In this document: in pieces, positions 12,001 to 27,000 of the stretch
Position numbering within the stretch: position 1 is the stretch's first letter
How the letters are laid out: every line of letters begins with the position of its first letter
Assembly (NCBI GenBank): GCA_911728455.2
Contig: OU452221.1
Coordinates: 8,443,047-8,507,046 of the forward strand
Reading direction: 5' to 3'
DNA: 64,000 nucleotides
Source: Marthasterias glacialis
Taxonomy: Eukaryota > Echinodermata > Asteroidea > Forcipulatida > Asteriidae
The notes under the pieces: generated by a model
What the model saw: the letters and a program-made list of their open reading frames with translations, nothing else
Database searches by the model: none
Told to the model about the DNA's origin: nothing
Made by a program: the position numbers and the translations under genes

Positions 12001-15000
12001 AGGACCCTACAAGAGCCTGTGCATAAGAACACATGAATATGTGACCATAAGTTAGCTGCACCAATATTAAGTACTTACATTATAGATTTTGGAGGGTAGT
12101 AAAAAGTTTATTTATAATAATAGTATGGACTTCTTGTGGGCTTTTTCAAGCCAAGTAGTCCCATCAAAGTTCCTTACAATATTATTACTCCTTCTTACCG
12201 GGCCCTAAAGCATTTCTGAAACCAGCTCAACTCCTTAGGAGTATTCAGCACCAGCAGCCAACTGGGCGCACAGTTTGCTAATCACACCAACAATCTCCAT
12301 CCTCACAGATTTACTCCTTGGTGTTGAGAAGCAATTTACAGTTAAGTGTCTTGCTCAAGGGCACAAGTGTCATGACCAGATTCGAACCCACATTCCCTTG
12401 ACTCAGCCACCAGAACTTGAGTTAGATGCACTAGACCGCTAGTCTACAATTTGACAATTATTATTTTTTTTAGAACGTTGTTCAAGGGCAATTCAAGGAG
12501 AAGATGAATACAATATTCAGCCATCTTTACACTGGGAAGCATGTAACTGACGCCAACATCAGAAGGTATAAAAACTTTCTGTTCATAAACAGAGTATTTT
12601 TAGATGAGCTTTTATTTAATAATTAACTGAGATTCTAACGAACGACAATATCTGCTTCCTTGCAGTCATTTAACATGCATTTTTGCTTTTGTGACATTTG
12701 TCAAATCATCTATAGCTAAATTAGGCTGTAAGCCCGCTTCTTACTTCATGCGAAAGTGAATTTTGGTGACCAATCAGTATGCGCTGTTTTCCAGTTGTGG
12801 TGCAAGAAAAATTTGCTTTGCATTCGCAATTGGTATGAAGTATAAACTGGCTTTCAATTACATGAGGCAATTTTGACAGACAACTTGGAGGCAACCCAAC
12901 TGCACTGCATGCAGGAAGAATATTTCGGTAGCACAAAAGACATTTTTCTAACAATGTCTGGAATGTAATGTTTTTTTTTATCTTGGAGATTGCCTGAGAC
13001 TGGTTGCCCGTGAAGTGCCTCATATGACATGATACTATGGAAAGCACAGTGGAGTTAATACCACAAAGTGGACTTCATTGGTTGAATGTTAGTAGTGCAA
13101 GTTAAATTTGGATGACACATTTTGTGGCAAGCGATTCATTTTTTACACTCTGTGCAAGTGATTTTCTCTTAGTGATATACTTAGTGAGATTGTAAGATTA
13201 AAAAGCACAATTGTTGAATCAAAAATTTATGCAGCAAGGGAATTGAACTATTTGATGCTACACCCATCGTTAATAAGCCTGCACTTTTAGCTCTTGATAC
13301 TTAGAGACAAAAACTGTAAAAATTACCAAAAAAATTAAACATTTCTCTTTGTCTTTCTTTCCTGGCAAATAATGGCTGCAAAAACTGAGCAAGGCTAACT
13401 CCTAAAGTAACAAGATGGGTCGACTCTCATGTGGGGAATCTCTTCCACCACAATCAAATCTTGCATACTGTAGAGGCATTGTTAAACATTTACACATTGT
13501 TTATCAGCCTTGTTCTGAAATTTATGTTTCATGCAAAATGCTGCTGTGTTCACAAAGCGCCTTGCCTCATAAAATGACATGCTCTTTTTGCTTTGGGAAA
13601 TGGCTTAAATTGCATCATTGGTGGTCGGACATTAATGAGAATCTATGAACTATTAGTCAAATTTAAATTTGCGTGCATGTTTCATTTAAACGTATAATAG
13701 GACCTACTTCTTCAGTAACGTAAACAGTAGTGTCCCATATCAATAATCAATAATCAATAATCTATAAAAGTAGTGTAAGAAATGCAGATTACAGAAAATA
13801 ACCACTACTTGAAATCTTACCTTAAAATCACCATCATCTGTAGATTTCAACCGAAGCAGTAGCATGTCATCACTCACAAATAAATGTTTTAGAAATGTGC
13901 GTCTTGTTTAAATCTTTCACTACGGGATATAATGTACAGCTGTGACGAAATTGTTTAATATTCTGTTTATTTCGAGCCACTGGCAGCAGCTCTCCGGCGT
14001 ATGACGTAATTCAACGAGCCGTTGTGAGCGGCGCGTCGTAGTGAAAGAGTTAAAATTAACCATCACATTGTTACTTCTATCATACCTGCCCCCGGAATCC
14101 CCCCTGACTGTTTTTTATTCCTACATTTCTGTTGTCTGTTTTGTTGAGTAGCGGCGAATCTAAGGAGTTACGCTCTGAGGACATGAGAAGGTAGCTTATT
14201 AACGCCTTGCACACTAATACAGGAATGTGTCATTGTTACCCAAGAGTTTCCCAATCGGGGACATTGATACCCTTGTCTGGGTATATAAGTATATCCTAGT
14301 TGGGATAGTTTTGGGCTGACAATGATATGATGTGGACCACACTAACCCCTGCTTGCAGCATTGTCTGGTTCTGCTCAGCGTCACTACCTACCCCCCCCCC
14401 CACCCACCTGACTTACCTATCTGACAATTTTACTATATTTTACATGGACTATATTAATCCCTTCTTGCAGTATTGTCTGGTTCCGCTCCTCCGCACTACC
14501 TACCCACACCCCTTCTCCTTCCCCTCCCCCACAAACCCAGACAGTTTTGTTGTTAACCAACCAATTCTCCGTCGTTCTCAGAACTTCACTTTATAAACTC
14601 ATTTCTGAATTTTGTTGTTTTCAAAGAAATTCCTTAAATAGTAAACGTTCGGTTTTAATAGACAATGTTGTAAATATTCATAAGTTTCAAACTAACAGAC
14701 AGGATGACAGTCTTGGCAGAGGGTTCATTCCTAACTTAAAAAAATTTCAGACCAAGAATTTATTTTTTTTGCACTGAGCAGACTGGGTCTCAATACACCC
14801 CTTTCAAACGCTGCCATCGCTATGGCCAAACAACGGTAAAGTGCACGTATGTACGCACCACGCACAACTCTCAGCCAATGATAGGTCTTCCTTTGAGCTT
14901 AGTGAGGGCGCTGTTTGAGCTTTTGACATCATATGCAAGGGGGTCTACCAGAACTCAAGTTTGTTTGACAACGACCCCAAGAGCCATTTTCTAACTGTCC

Positions 15001-18000
15001 TGTACTAACTCTTGCCCTTACTAATGTGCACTTCAACAGGCATGCAACTTCTCAGCTGATCAGCTGATTTCCTCGTTTTTGGTTTCCCGACTGTGCCATT
15101 GAAAATTGAAAACACAGTACAAACTTTTGCTTTGCCTGGAACTTTCCTCTTTTTTTTGACAGACTGCAGTTGCATGTCCTGCTTCAATCTTTAAATTGTT
15201 TGTTAGTATTGTTAAAACAAGTACTTTTATTCAAAGTACTTTTATAAGGGTTTCAACATATGAGTTACAGAAATAAATATTACACCCAAACCTTACACAA
15301 CGATTTGTTTGCCTTCATTTGCAAGCACTGGTTTTGGTTTAAATGACAAAAAACAAACATCAGAAACTCTACAAATTTCACTACCTGCACTCTCTACATT
15401 CATTTCTTAACATACTTTCCTCTAATGAATAACTTGATGTAACACAGACAGTTCACAGACTCTCATATTTTTTTCTTCATTTTGTCTCCCACTGTGAATC
15501 CAACTCAGAAAAACAGCCTTTTTGATTATTCAATACAGGCCTGTGATATGTCAGAATTGTTTTGTTTTTATCAAAGATGACCGTTTGCCTTGAAAAAGAT
15601 GTGAACATGCAATCCGTGCAAAAATTACACAGCAATACTGTGTCCAAACCTCTAATTATTTTGCCATTTGTAATGAGATTCTGTAAATCCTTTAAAACAT
15701 GCCACTCTGGAAGTTCTATGGTTTTTATTTGGAGACTGAGGAGACCATGATACTTTTTCAAGATTTTTCATTTTGTACCATTGCACTCCTTTAAATGTAT
15801 TTTACTCTAAAAGAATGCATATTTTATCCCTTTTCACACTTTCACTGTTTCCTACAAAACTTATCCAATTCTCACTTTTCCTTTTCACATTTTTGTTTCC
15901 TCCAAAATATATCCCATTCTCACTTTTCCTTAATGACAGTTTCTTACTAACACAGATTGTGCATTTTGGATCTAAAAACAAACACCTTTTATGTTGCACT
16001 CAATACTTTGTCCTCTTTTTGGAATGGTTTTGACTGTTTTGATATATTTAGTTTTCACAGTAAGTACATATTTCTTCACGATTTACTTTGAAAGCCTGCA
16101 TTATTTTTATTCGTGAATATCAGAACTGTTTAAAATTTGTTACTGTTTTTTATGTAGGCTGTTGTAAATGAAGCCAAACTACAAACCTTGCAAGGTTTGT
16201 TCTTTTAAATACAAATTGGTACATTACAACAAGAAAGACAGAAATCAGTAAAAGATTTTCAAGTCTCATTCCCTGATTTGTAAGTTGTAATTTTTGGATA
16301 ACTTATGACAGGAAATGCAGAAAAGGGGGCTCACTTTACATCCGTCACAATTAGTGTTTTTCTTATGGTCGTAACATTTTTTTAAGCACCTGAAACCAGC
16401 CCAAAGTGTTTTAACATGTGAATGGACATGAAGGCTTATACTGAAAATAATGTGAGTTGATTCATTTGATGTTTTTAGTTTTTATTTAATTACCCGCAAA
16501 CTTTCATCAAAATTGCACGGGAAACTCCTACCTGCATTTTCCATCCATTTTTTGAATGAAATTTGAGAGTAATTAATAAATAAATAATCCTATTCAACTA
16601 AAATTACTTTCAGTATAAGCCTTCATGTCCCCACATGTTGAAACACTTTGGGCTGGTTTCAGGTGCATAAAAATAGTTACAACCATTGGAAGAAACTGCT
16701 ATTGTGACAGTAGATAAGTGGCCTCCTTTACTCTTATGCACTGAGTGATTTTCCTTAGATTCCCTTATTATTGTTTTGTTGGTCAATTTGTAAACATCTC
16801 AGCCTGTTCTTCGGTGATTATCTGACATCAAGTGAAGAGGAGAGATTGTACGATGAGATCACAGACATGGAAGCATTGAGGGAGGTAAGAACAATCATCT
16901 CTTAATGAAAATGACAGGTATTGGTGACACTCCATGCTAAAATCAGGCACTTCTCTGAAATAGTGAAATGGCATTAACAGTTTAGACAACCGAAAAATCA
17001 GCCCAAATATTAATATGAGTGTGATGTCTTAAACATTCTACATCTTCAGAACTACTTACATTATAGGCCCTGATTAGGGTTTATTTGAAAGCTCTTGTTC
17101 TCATCTAATACGGGCGATGCACTTTACATTGCGCCATCAACAGTTTGGCCAGAGAAAGCCATTTTCACAGTGCATCATGTGAAAAGGTCAACAAGTTTTC
17201 AGGTGTCTTGCAACGCCAGACACGTGACCTCATTTCGTTTAAGTCCGTTTGTGGTTTACAAAGCAGCAAGGTTGTATTTTTCTGTGTTGGTGGCTGGCAT
17301 AAGATGGTACATTTTGTGAGGCTGATGAACGTTTCTCACATTATGTCATCAGCCATTTACAGGTCCCAAAATTGCCAGTGCTGTGCTGAACTGCGAGTGT
17401 GATTGTTTTTAGTAGACTGCTTTTTGGAAAAATAGCCTATCCGGGGCAAACCGTGGAGAGCTCATCTTATTGTGAATAGCCTGTATTAACGAGCAAATGA
17501 AACCAGTGTTGAGTTTTTGTAGGAAGTGCCTGTTTTTGGCATGGTGCGTCACAGTTATCTGCTTCCTAATCTAACTTATACCATTCAACAAGTGCAGATT
17601 TTCTTCACTGACAGCATTATCATGCAATGAGCTTTGTAGAATTTAAAAAAAATATTATTACTCTCCTGTCTCAGTCCATAGAGAAGTATTTAGAGGAGTA
17701 CAACCTGATGAGCAAGGCACCCATGGATCTAGTGATGTTCCAGTTTGCCATTGAACACATCTCTAGAATCAGCCGTGTCCTCAAGCAACCCAATGGACAT
17801 GCACTACTAGTGGGTAAGTTATCGTTTAGACCTGTGACAAATTCAATAGAGAGGGATATCCACAAAAATTAGTTCAAGAAAGTTTGCTTAACAGAAACAA
17901 AAAATCACCAGCTAAGATACCATGTTGCGGTACGGTTTGTTAACTTGTTCTCACCTCTTTTGTTCTTATCAGAGAGTTGCTATAGATTGGTAATTATCAA

Positions 18001-21000
18001 CAAGGAAAATGGATTAGATTTATTTTGAAATGTTACTGACCAATCCTCCACAGAAACATGACCAACTGGACCAACCACTACTCAAAAGAGATCTCATACC
18101 GCATGGTGTTACCGCAAGTTCATCTTTACTACCTGTTCCCACCATACATAGTTTTAAGTTTTACGCATGGTGCTTTAAGGCTACTTTTTAAAATAGGATG
18201 TTTGATTCAGTAGTCCTCCTTTTATGACGACACTATCTCTTATTGTTTCTAGGCATTGGAGGCAGTGGGCGTCAGAGTGCAGCAAGGCTAGCCGCCTTCA
18301 TCGCCGTCTATGATCTCTTCTCCATTGAAATCACCAAGAATTACACGGTAGCTGACTGGAAGGACGACCTGAGGAGATTGCTCAGGAAAGCTGGGGATAA
18401 CGGGGCATCGGTCGTCTTCTTGTTTGGGGACCATCAGATTAAAGTACGCTATGCTGTTTCAATCCGTAACAGATTACCTTATAATAATGTAGTTGTACAA
18501 CTCTTAGAAAAGACTTTGCAAGGGGAACCCAGCTCCAATGTTCTCTGATTATTTGCCTCATTAGATAGCTCTTAAGTTGCAGTGAGAGAGGAATTACTGC
18601 TCAAATAGAATATTTGTAACACTTCAGTGTTGTATGACTAACTGTCTGGGCCGAGCGGTCAAGTGCACTTGACTCAAGCTCTGGTGTCTCTGATCAGCAG
18701 AGTGTGGCTTCGAGTCTCGGTCTCGACACTTGTGTCCTTAAGCAAGACACTTAACCATTATTGATTCGTCCTTCAGATTGGACATAAAGTGTAGGTCCCA
18801 TGCATTGTGCAGTGCACAATAAAAGAACCCAGTTACACTTATCGCTAAGAGGAGGGGTTTGCCCCAGTGTTTCTGGCAGTGGCTGCTGAAAAAAACTTTC
18901 AAATTTGTCTTAAAAATAACAACAAGCCCCCTTAGTACCTATTAGAGGGTATGCACAGCCGTTTTCCTTCAGTAAACTTACGGCTGTTTTGACCTCACTG
19001 AGGGCGCTGTTGTACATAACTCTATGGGACTCATGACGTCAGACGCATAAGGTCTATTGTTGGTAGATACGTGCGCTGTATAAGACTCCAGTATTATTAT
19101 AGATTTAGGTTGTCTAACTATCTGTGATACCAATTGAAACAGACAACTTATTTTTGTATGTGGATTTTTGTGTTCTTTTTAGGATGAATCTTTCCTTGAG
19201 GACATCAACATGATTCTGAATACAGGAGACATTCCAAACCTCTTTGAGAACGAAGACAGACTGGAAATAATTGAGAAAGTAAGCTTTTCCATCAAACTCA
19301 GTAAAGTTCCCACAACTTCTGAAGAGGTTTTTGTCACAAAGGAAGTGACATTGTGAACATTTTACAGGATCTGTTGATATTTTAAAGTTGTTGAGTCTCT
19401 GGCTTATTTCATGGGCTATCCTTAGACCCAGATAATTGTATTCTTGTGAGCTTTCCCTGTCTTTAAGCTGATCTGTTGAGCCAGTTTTCCTGGTTACATT
19501 ATTTGATCTCATTCCACAATCTTGCTTGCCTGGAAAGCTAAGAATGGCAGGGGACCACTTATCTCCGGGAACTTCTCTCACCTTATATTCCAAGTTGCAG
19601 TCTTCAATCTACAAACAAACTTCTTCTTACTGTTCCTAAAACAACCACATCCCATGGCGATCGTGCCTTTTCTATATCTGCTCCAAAACTCTGGAACTCT
19701 TTACCATTAAATATCCGAACCACAAAATCTCTGGACATTTTCAAAAGCATGCTAAAAACACATTTGTTCAGCATTGCTTATGACTGACCCTCTATTTTTA
19801 TGTTAATTCAATTGATGTTGCCAGTACATATAAATCTCTCTTTATTGTACTCTTCTTTACATACCTTAATTGTGTACTTTGCTTTGGTAGTTCTAATTTT
19901 TTTGAAACGTACATTTTTTTCATATTCTTTTTTTAAACTTTTCCAGCGCCTTGGAATGTGTTTAGTCATAGATAGATGGCGCTTTACATATTTGTAATAG
20001 TATTATTATTATTATTATCATCTTACAGATGCAACAGCTTGCCATCTCTGAGAATGCCAAGGTTGAGATGACTCCACTCAACATGTACAATAAGTTTGTT
20101 GAGAGAGTGCGGCGTAACCTTCACATGGTCTTGGCCTTCAGCCCCATAGGGGATGCCTTCAGGAATCGCATCCGTATGTTCCCATCACTCATTAACTGCT
20201 GTACAATCGACTGGTTTAAGGTAGGAAAGAATGTGGTATATTGCTTGAAAATGTCGCCGTCAAATGAGACTTATTTTTTGTTTATTTTTTTGTTTACCCA
20301 TCCATCTTGTTGTAATAAAAAACAATACCAGCATAATCCAGTGAAATCGTCCAAACATTTTTAGCCGTTCCCCAATAAAAGAAACAGCCACAAGTTTTAG
20401 TTTGTCCTCTTTGACATTTGTATTGTCAATTTAATCGTTGGTTTTTTGCAAGAAGCATTTGAAGGAATTGTCTTTGTTTCACACTTTTATTCTTAAGTGA
20501 CAAAATTATTTTACAGATCGTTGAAAATACAATATTTACAATGAAGGAAACAAAATCAAGCACTTTTGGAAGTTACGCACAAGACTTGCACATTGTGAAT
20601 TAAATGTTTCCAAGGTTAAGACTGCACTTGGTCATGTTCGAGTAATGTTTTTCCAAAGTTTTTTTAAGTTCTTCTTTGTATGAAATTCTTGCTTTTTTTG
20701 TTCAATAAGAACTTTGTGGTTTTATGTATTGTTGATGTGATGTAATTGTTTCTCATGTAGGTCTTCCCATGCTCTACAAAATGTTTGTCACTTTGTACAA
20801 GGCTTTGCAGTGGTCCACATTGCATTAAGCATTTTTAAATTCCTCTATTACATGTATTATATTATTATTTACTGCACACAGTACATAAATTTGACTCCTA
20901 AGGTGATGCAACAAAAGGGGGATGGTGTAATGCTTTGTTGTCTTTGGGTATCTCTTGTTGCTAGGCATGGCCTGAAGATGCCCTGGAGATGGTTGCTCAC

Positions 21001-24000
21001 AAGTTCCTTGATGATGTTGAGATGTCAGACCAGGTGCGAGCAGAGACGGTGGTCATGTGTAAACACTTCCATGAAAGCGTCAGAGCAATGTCGGATCTGT
21101 AAGTACAAACAAAAATCCTGTCTTTTTCCAAATATTAATGTTTCCACGATCAAATTCTTGCAATATGAATATTGAAAATAAGTCAAATAATACTGCTAGA
21201 AACTAGAGATTGGGAACTATTTTTCAGAAAACATTGATTTACCTTTCCTTTAAACAGGTGTTTACACACAACTTACATGTTATAAAGATGGTCATGGTGC
21301 AAAACTTCCCTTGAAACATTTCTGCATATAATTTTTTGAGAAATGAGTAAAACATTTAGTTTTGATCTTGTGAGTCCAAAACTCGATGTTTGAAAAAAGT
21401 GAAAACTTGTAAGGTTTTTTTTTCACTATTTGTGACTCCGATGACCGATTGAGCTTACAAATTCACAGGTTTGTTATTTTGTTGGTTCACATCAACTGTA
21501 GATAGATACTGGTCTTTGACAATAACCAATGTTGAGCTGCATCTTTAAGGAGTCCTTTTTCTCTCTCTCTGTCTGTCAGGTTCTTCTCAGCACTGAGGAG
21601 GAGGAACTACGTGACTCCCACCTCCTACCTGGAACTGATTAAGACCTTCAAGAATCTACTGAACAGAAAACGGATGGAGATTATGACTCTGAGGAATCGA
21701 TACGTGGTGGGACTGGAGAAGCTAGACTTTGCTTCCTCTCAGGTCAGTCAGAGTGGTCGGGGCCAAAAGTGGGACTGGGTGCTGGGTTCAGGTAGAGGTG
21801 TGAAGGCTGCCCTGTCACACCGCCATTTTGATTGACACCTTGTTTCAGGACGATCTTGACTTTGGCCCCTTTCAGATTTGAAGTGGTCAAAGGTTTGGGT
21901 GGAGATGGAAGGAGACTGTCCTGTCATTGCCTCAGTTTTCTTGACATCTTGGTTGTGTTAGGACGATCTTGACTTTGGAACCCTCTCAGATTATAAGTGG
22001 TCAAGGGGTTGGATAGAGATGGAAGGGCTGCAGACTGCCTGGTCGTTGCATCAGTTTTTTTTACATCTTGCTTGTGTAACGGCAACCTATACTTTGCCTC
22101 TTAGGTTGGTCAAAGTCGTCAAGGTAAACAATTGATTGGTAGGGGGGTCAGGTAATGTTATATCAACCATGATTATTTAAAAAAAAAAATAATTTGCTTG
22201 CTTTTCTGAATGGAAATTACCTTCATGACGTAATGGTTTAAATTTGTAATTGGTGTTACAAGGTGTTACATAAAAGGTCTAATAATTCAAACATAGCTCT
22301 GCCTACCTGTTTTTAAATGTGGTTTTTAACGTTTTCTAATTAATTTTTCTGATGGATTTTTTCTAACATGTAAAGCGCATTGAGATTATTTTGATGATCT
22401 AATGCACTATATGAGGCCTTAAACGTCACTCTTGAAAGGGAACGGCAATTTTTCTCCTGGTAGGGGGCACTTCTATGAGGAAAATGTCAACTTGTATTAG
22501 AATTTTGCAAAGGGCACATGGCAAAAGCACAGGGCACCACGGCAATTGCTGAGGGTGCCGTCAAGGCATGCTATATAAGAATAAAATATTATTATTGTTA
22601 TTTACCTGTAAAGAGCACTTTGAGACGCCCGCCAGGTGTGATAAAGTGCTGATATAAGAACTGTGTGTTATTGTTGTCATTATTATTATTAAAGGTTAGT
22701 TTAACAAAAAACAAAAACATTATTGGATGATTTGCTGTCGTTATGACACTGACAGATCTCTGTAATGCAAGAGGAGCTGACAGCCCTCCAGCCTCAGCTG
22801 ATTCAGACCCGTAAGGAGACTCAAGAACTGATTGAGATCATCAAGAAGGAGACCTCCGAGGTTGATGAGAAGAGGAAAGTAGTCGCTGTTGATGAAGCCA
22901 TAGCTAATGCAGCTGCTGAGGAGGCTAAGGCTATCAAGGTATGTAATATAGCGTGTCGTGGCTGACAGTTTAGTGCATTGGACTCAAGTTCTTGTGGCTA
23001 AATCATCAGGATGTTGATTCAAATCTCGGTCATGACACTTGTGTCTTTGTGCAAGACACTTAACTGTAACTACTTCAACTAGGGAAAGAGGCAGTTTTGT
23101 TTGTCTCGCAACGGATTCATTTACCCCTCCCTGTTCTTAGCAGTGCTGTGAAGAGACTTGAGTTTATATCTCTCCATGTCTTGTTTCTGTGCATTGGGGC
23201 AGGTTTCTATCTCTTCAAAAAAAAGTAGCCCATGCCTCAAGTGGCCTTGGATGGGCGAATTGCATAAAACAAATTTTAAAAATAAAAATGTTTTCCTTGC
23301 AGTGCAGGAGTGTGAGAGGGTGCATCAGCGGCTACATTTTTTTTACAATATGTGTTTCAAGAGGAGAATTCACAAAAATGTCAAATGAACAATGATTAAC
23401 ATTCAAGTTTGCTCTTCAGTTGTTACTCGTCAAAACTAGAGTGTTGTAGCTGTACAGTCTAGTGCTCCGGACTTCAGTTCTAGGTTCAATGTCATAACTC
23501 TGCTTACCGTGGAACTTTGCGCTTACTGCATCCTGTAAAGCACATAGTTCTATGATCCGTAAGCACAGAATTCCACGGTAAGCAGATCCATGAAACTGGG
23601 CCCTGGTGTTGTCAGAGTGTGGGTTCAGGGGTGGATTTCATAAAACTAGTCCGAACCTAGGATTAGTTCTAACTTAGGACTAGCCCTATAAGTTAGGACT
23701 AGTTACTCGTACTAACTCAAGATAAGACTAGTCCTAAGATTTTTGAAATCCACCCCAGGTCTCAGTTGTGGCACTTTTGTCCTTGAGCAAAACACTGAAC
23801 CATAACTGCTTCATCCTCCAAATTACAGGTTAAGCCGTAGGTCCTGTTGTGTACACAAGATTAGTTTTAGTGTGGCTTTCAGATAAAAATTTGTATTTTC
23901 CGATACTAATTACCAATCATATACTCTGTTCTTTATAAAGACAATCTTCGCTCAAGCATTTCTTTTCTCTCCTGATTTGTTTTCTCCAGGCTGACTGTGA

Positions 24001-27000
24001 GAAGAATCTTGAGATTGCGATGCCTGCACTAAACGCAGCCATCAAAGCTCTAGACACACTGAAACAGCAGGATATTACCATCATCAAGACCATGCAGAAT
24101 CCACCACAAGGAGTCAAGCTAGTCATGGAGGCCATCTGTATTATGAAGGTACCTTGAGGAATCGCAAAAACTTTATATTTTAGGTGGAAAGTATGTCATT
24201 GTTTGGGGTAAGAGGAAATAATTTCCATCCTCTGGTTTAATAAACAATCTGAAATTTAGTGGTCACAAAAGTAGTTTATGTTTAGTCTGGGATTTTGTGC
24301 ATGTTCATATCAGGCTGACTTACATTGCAGCAATGTTGACAGCGTTGGTGTAAACTTTGTAATCAATGAGCATTCACATCAAAACTAATCATTTTTTTCC
24401 TTCAATTTTGGGGGTGAACAAAGGAAAATTGACTGGAGCAGGATTTGAACGTGCGACCACCGGTTTAGCGTATCGACGCTCTTCCAACTGAGCTATCCAG
24501 TAATGTCGGTGGTCTCCCTATTTTGTCAATATCTCTGTTCGGGAGGGGGGGGGGGGGGTGCTAGTCAGAGGCCATTTAACTGGATACTGTTGTGTAGCCA
24601 GGGATCACACCCCATTATATGATACAACAGAGTAGGTCTATGGATATAACCTGAGAAGCGGCAGCACGGAGATCTACCTTAAGGATGATGCCACTTTTTA
24701 TTTTTTTATATCAAACAAGAAACCACAAGGGAAACTGACTGGGTAATTTTGTTTTTTTTCTGACAATTAGCAAACTTTGTTTTTATTTTTTTTCTTCAGA
24801 ATATCAAACCAGAGAAGAAGACAAACGACCAAGGGAAAATCTATGAGGAATACTGGCCTGCCGCCAAAAAGGTAATGTATTAGACTGTAAAATCATTTGG
24901 CTGCATTTGCAGCTATTATCTAAAAATGGATAATATAGCATTGAATGCACATTGATACTGACACTCACAACAAAATGTTGGCTGGGGGTGGGAGGGGGGG
25001 GGGTCGTAAAATGGACTGTCTGTACGACCTTAAACGTTTTGAAAACTTTGGCTGACCCACTTAAGCAAATCTTTCAACAATTTTATCCATCTTCAAAAGT
25101 TTGGGTTCTGAATCTCAGACTTAAATCTTTATTTTTATGGATTCCATATCAGATGCTAGGAGACATGAAGTTTCTGGAATCTCTAAAAGAGTACGACAAG
25201 GATAACATCCCAGGTCAGCTGATGAAGAAGATCCGAGATAATTACATCCCTAATCCTGACTTTGATCCCACTACCATCCGCAAGGTGTCCTCAGCCTGCG
25301 AGGGGCTGTGCAGCTGGGTCAGAGCCATTGAAGTGTATGATAGAATTGCAAAGGTAAAGTTTCAAATTGGTTAACGGAAAACATTCAGGAAAGGCAAAGG
25401 TGAAAAAATAATTGGTTAAAAAAAACACCTAAAAAACAACAACAACAACAAACGGTATAACTCTTGAAGCAAGCAAAGTGGGTGGGGGGAGGGGGGTGGT
25501 GTATGTAGCGTGTTGAGGCTGAGTGGTCTAGCGCTCCAAATTAAAGTTCTGGTGGCTGAGTCATCACAATGTGGGTTCAAGTCTCGGTCCCGGCACTTGT
25601 GTCCTTCAGCAAGACACTTAACTATGATTGCTCCTTGGCGTTTATGTCCTAACTTCAGGATCCTGCCGAGTAACAAAGTAGAACTAGAAGTAGAAGTGCC
25701 TGCTCTATTGCTCCACCTAGGATGTGGAATTGTCTTCCTCAGAAAATCACACAATCTCCTTCATTAGCCATTTTCAAAACTTTGCTTAAATCTGACCTTT
25801 TTCCGAGAGCTTACTGTAAAGCGATATGAGCAACAGCCTTTAGTTGCCAACTTTTAAACTTAACGATTGATTGATTATTTCAACCACTATTTATCTGTGA
25901 AATCTTTTGCCAACAAAACCAAAGGTAACAATCATACTCAAGAGTCACATTTGTCAAATTTTGAAATGTCTGTTTTTTTTATGCGTTGATTTTTTTTTAC
26001 AGTAGCTGGATATTAATTTTTTTATTTTCCCCTACTCTTCAGATTGTAGCCCCCAAGAAAGCTCGTCTGAAAGAAGCAGAATCCAAGCTGGGTGAGCAGA
26101 TGACTAAACTGAACGAGAAGCGAGCCGTCTTGAAGGAATACACCGATAAATTGCAGGGACTCAACGACAAACTGGATAAAAGGAACAGGGAGAAGAAGGT
26201 TGGTAGGATTGGAAAATTTGGCATGACAGGATTACAAATTTGTCGAGGTTTGTGGTAGGACCATTGATGAATCTCATATGATTGTAATAATTATATCAAC
26301 AGTAGAGGGCGCTATGTACTGCAGCTAGGTCCATACTATAGCTCCAACAAAGAGCTATATGCATGTGTGAGTTTCCACAAAGATAGTCCTTGTTTGTCCA
26401 CTCATTTCATGGTGGCAGTAGTGGGATCCGAACCCACGGCATCAAAATGACTGGTGATCAAGGTGCAGTTTGATAGACCCGCTTTGTTGAAAGTTAGTGC
26501 TTATCAAGGGGTCGGTCAGAGACCATGTACGACTTTAGGAGGTGTTTATAAACGCTGATATTTCTACAGCAGAATCAACACTGGAAACACAAAAGTTGAA
26601 AAAGAAAATACTGAAAAATATTACAGGCATTCAGGTTGGTGGAGGGAGGGGGAAGGGGGCTACTGTGAACATTATATTAATGTGCATTGATAATGCTGTG
26701 CACAATTTCTTTTGGGTAAGTATTACCATGGGTGGTATTACCATGACTTGCACAATTATATCAAAGACCCCCTCAAGCAAACCGCCAGGCAATAAGTTAC
26801 CACGCCAAGCCTGGGTCTGACTCAACCGCCTCTACAAATAATACAGCCTACTTCCAGCATAGGATTGAAGCATGTGCCTCCGCTCTTGCAGTCGTTTGAA
26901 CAACAATTGAACACATTGTTGAGTCATGTCCGATCTACAAGTCACCCAATGATGCTTTCAGGCTCATTGATTTGGATGAGGACACAGTCAAGTGGCTGGA

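Larger units (their letters stand above)
12566..16802 (+). other. intron of 4.2 kb between exons 7 and 8
   Basis: No exon signal was found. It holds short foldbacks (12730-12852 and 12863-13026), a foldback MITE (13909-14053), an imperfect tandem duplication (14328-14505), a dispersed repeat (14815-14947) and a long foldback (16322-16737). The remainder is AT-rich with no recognisable content. Confidence 0.65.

Noticed and set aside
13738-13765. Short direct repeats (CAATAAT, three units) considered as CRISPR-like or regulatory
   Set aside because: Too short and low in complexity; this is an animal genome.
19114-19593. 159-codon open frame on the minus strand
   Set aside because: It runs antisense across dynein exon 11 and its intron; the sense exon explains the lack of stops in part of it, and the product has no recognisable features.
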